Positions 62,711 through 64,000 of a stretch of 64,000 bases of DNA are shown piece after piece. How positions within the stretch are numbered: the stretch's first letter is position 1; the number at the start of each line of letters is the position of its first letter. The position numbers and the translations under genes are program-made. The notes beneath the pieces are model-generated. The model made no database searches and was not told the DNA's origin. It saw nothing but the letters and a program-made list of their open reading frames with translations. Origin of the DNA: Chryseobacterium endalhagicum (GTDB lineage: Bacteria; Bacteroidota; Bacteroidia; Flavobacteriales; Weeksellaceae); assembly GCF_016745235.1 (NCBI RefSeq), contig NZ_JAELVM010000003.1:496001-560000 (forward strand), given 5' to 3'.

Positions 62711-62745
62711 AAAAAAAGCAGGAAATAAATTTCCTGCTTTTTCAC
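62711..62745. terminator. Bidirectional terminator
   Basis: AAAAAAAGCAGGAAAT pairs with ATTTCCTGCTTTTT. It serves the DUF3667 gene and the T9SS gene read leftwards. Confidence 0.85.
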
Positions 62746-62760
62746 GATATTGTTAGAATC

Positions 62761-64000
62761 TTACTGTATTACCAGTTTTAAAGTAAATAATTTTCTGGTG
62801 TGAACTTTCACGAAATACACTCCTTTCGGAAGGTTTTCATTCACTAAAGAGAAGCGCTGGTTATTGATATTCTTTGATTCATACAGCAGTTGTCCTGATG
62901 CTGAAACAAGTTCAATCTTCTCAATCGGGTAATCACTCTTAATGAAGGTTGGTTCGCCCGGTTTTGTAGGATTAGGATATAAAACTACATTTTTCTCGGT
63001 ACTTTTTGCTTCATCCGTTCCCAATGTTCCGGCTGTTACCTGGAACTGCTTTCTGTTGGATACTTCCGTATAGGAGTCATTCGTAAACATCACCATATAA
63101 TAATTACCCGGAGTGGTAGGAAGTGCTGTTCCCTGAATTGTTTTTGTTCCCTGGGTAACCCCGTCAAAGTAAGTATAAGAAACAAAATTATCATCCGGTG
63201 TCTGAATGCTCTGAGGATAAATTCCCAGCCAGTCTTTGATAATTCCCGGAGAATCCGTCCATGAAGCTGTAATATTTTCACCTAATGTATACACCGGCTT
63301 GTTGATCCACAGTTCCGTTACAATATCCCCTACTTTAAAGAATACTTTATCTCCGATTCCTGTATATCCGTCTTCAAGCAGGTACTGGGCGTAGTAATAT
63401 CCTTTCGGAAGCCCTGTGAAATTCAATGTTCCGGAAGGTGTTGTCACGTAGCTCCATTTGATAGAAGTATTCGTTCCCGGTGTCTGGCCCATTTTATAAA
63501 TCCCGATCCAGTCTTTCACTAAATTCGGTCCGTTGCTGTAATTAATAACCACTGTTCCGCCTACCGGATACGTATCTGCGGTAGTCTGAAGCTGTACTTT
63601 CGGGCCTACATAAAAGCTTTTTCTGCCTGTAATTTCCGTGTAGCCTCCATTCGCAAAGAATCCTGCGAAATACTGACCTTTATTGGCTAAACCATTGGTG
63701 AAAACTGCTGTTCCTGCGGTCTGTCCGTTCGTATAAAGGAAGCCTTGGGAAGTGGTTGCAGCAGGTGTCTGTCCTTTTTTGTAAAGTCCTACCCAATCCT
63801 GCTGATTTCCCGGACCACCAGTGTAAGTAGCTGTTATAGGCTCATTCTGTGTGTATTCAGTTTTATCTAAAACAAATGTAGGATTTGAAACCACACTTCC
63901 TGACACTTCAAACTGTTTCACATCGCTCCAGTCGCTCCATTCCAGGTTTCTGTCTCTGTATCGGACTTTTACGTAATATATTCCGTTTGAAATTGAGTTT
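62761..64000 (-). CDS. T9SS-sorted protein with tandem Ig-like repeats, 5' part outside the window
   Basis: The reading frame stays open to the window edge; the GTG at 63921 is not the true start (codons before it read ...YYVKVRYRDRNLEWSDWSDVKQFEV, a fibronectin-like segment). Visible parts: three or so repeats of about 100 residues with D-W-V/I/L-G-L/I-Y (DWVGLYKKGQTP, DWIGIYKMGQTP, DWLGIYPQSIQTP), then a type A sorting domain (NVVLYPNPTKPGEPT...IELVSASGQLLYESKN...LPKGVYFVKVHTRKLFTLKLVIQ). It is probably a surface or extracellular enzyme whose catalytic N-terminus is not in this window. Confidence 0.85.
   Translation of the reverse strand, partial: NSISNGIYYVKVRYRDRNLEWSDWSDVKQFEVSGSVVSNPTFVLDKTEYTQNEPITATYTGGPGNQQDWVGLYKKGQTPAATTSQGFLYTNGQTAGTAVFTNGLANKGQYFAGFFANGGYTEITGRKSFYVGPKVQLQTTADTYPVGGTVVINYSNGPNLVKDWIGIYKMGQTPGTNTSIKWSYVTTPSGTLNFTGLPKGYYYAQYLLEDGYTGIGDKVFFKVGDIVTELWINKPVYTLGENITASWTDSPGIIKDWLGIYPQSIQTPDDNFVSYTYFDGVTQGTKTIQGTALPTTPGNYYMVMFTNDSYTEVSNRKQFQVTAGTLGTDEAKSTEKNVVLYPNPTKPGEPTFIKSDYPIEKIELVSASGQLLYESKNINNQRFSLVNENLPKGVYFVKVHTRKLFTLKLVIQ

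Overview
The window is AT-rich Bacteroidota DNA, almost certainly from Chryseobacterium or a close Weeksellaceae relative. Four things point there: a protein-glutaminase precursor that closely matches the Chryseobacterium proteolyticum enzyme as I remember it; type IX secretion (T9SS) C-terminal sorting domains on several exported proteins; gliding genes gldF/gldG; and promoters with the Bacteroidota -7 element TAnnTTTG. I see no rRNA, tRNA, CRISPR array, prophage or plasmid origin.

Layout. 0-5.7 kb: a trp operon tail (trpC, trpF, trpB, trpA) interrupted by a REP-associated tyrosine transposase flanked by inverted REP hairpins, then lipB. 6.2-9.1 kb: a secreted serine hydrolase, the protein-glutaminase, and a small lipoprotein that resembles only the glutaminase propeptide. 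9.2-12.3 kb: an OhrR-controlled peroxide operon (nitroreductase, ohrR, ohr), a NERD protein and an exported deformylase-like protein. 12.5-23.8 kb: a haem locus read leftwards (TonB receptor, HmuY lipoprotein, HmuT, HmuU, HmuV, methyltransferase, HmuS, then ChaN-like) with two T9SS-secreted proteins facing it, one HmuY-like. 23.9-34.5 kb: small enzymes, a TauE/SafE exporter with its Rrf2 regulator, a second serine hydrolase, gldF/gldG, hemJ, kbl and a cupin protein. 34.7-43 kb: two tandem M1 peptidases, a DacB/PBP4-type enzyme and priA. 43.8-53.2 kb: an AEC transporter, then a cluster able to dismantle the core of N-linked glycans (beta-mannosidase, GH20 hexosaminidase, glycosylasparaginase) with cutC inside it. 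53.3-64 kb: a DUF4197 protein, a 3-oxoacid CoA-transferase whose two subunits are separated by an ABC exporter, DoxX, a YwqK/MORN-repeat protein, a DUF3667 protein and a truncated T9SS protein at the edge.

Much of the exported repertoire (glutaminase, M1 peptidases, N-glycan enzymes, haemophore-like proteins) fits an organism that feeds on glycoproteins and haem proteins. Intergenic DNA is unusually rich in small palindromic or terminally inverted repeats: RAYT-REPs, a second REP family, a 123-bp element in three copies of equal length, a 179-bp element with 19-bp terminal inverted repeats in a three-unit array, and a 331-bp tandem triplicate with a variable stem-loop.

The strongest candidates for something undescribed are the stand-alone propeptide-like lipoprotein next to protein-glutaminase, the paired 31-bp-spaced operators on the haem-linked T9SS genes, and CutC embedded among N-glycan core enzymes.
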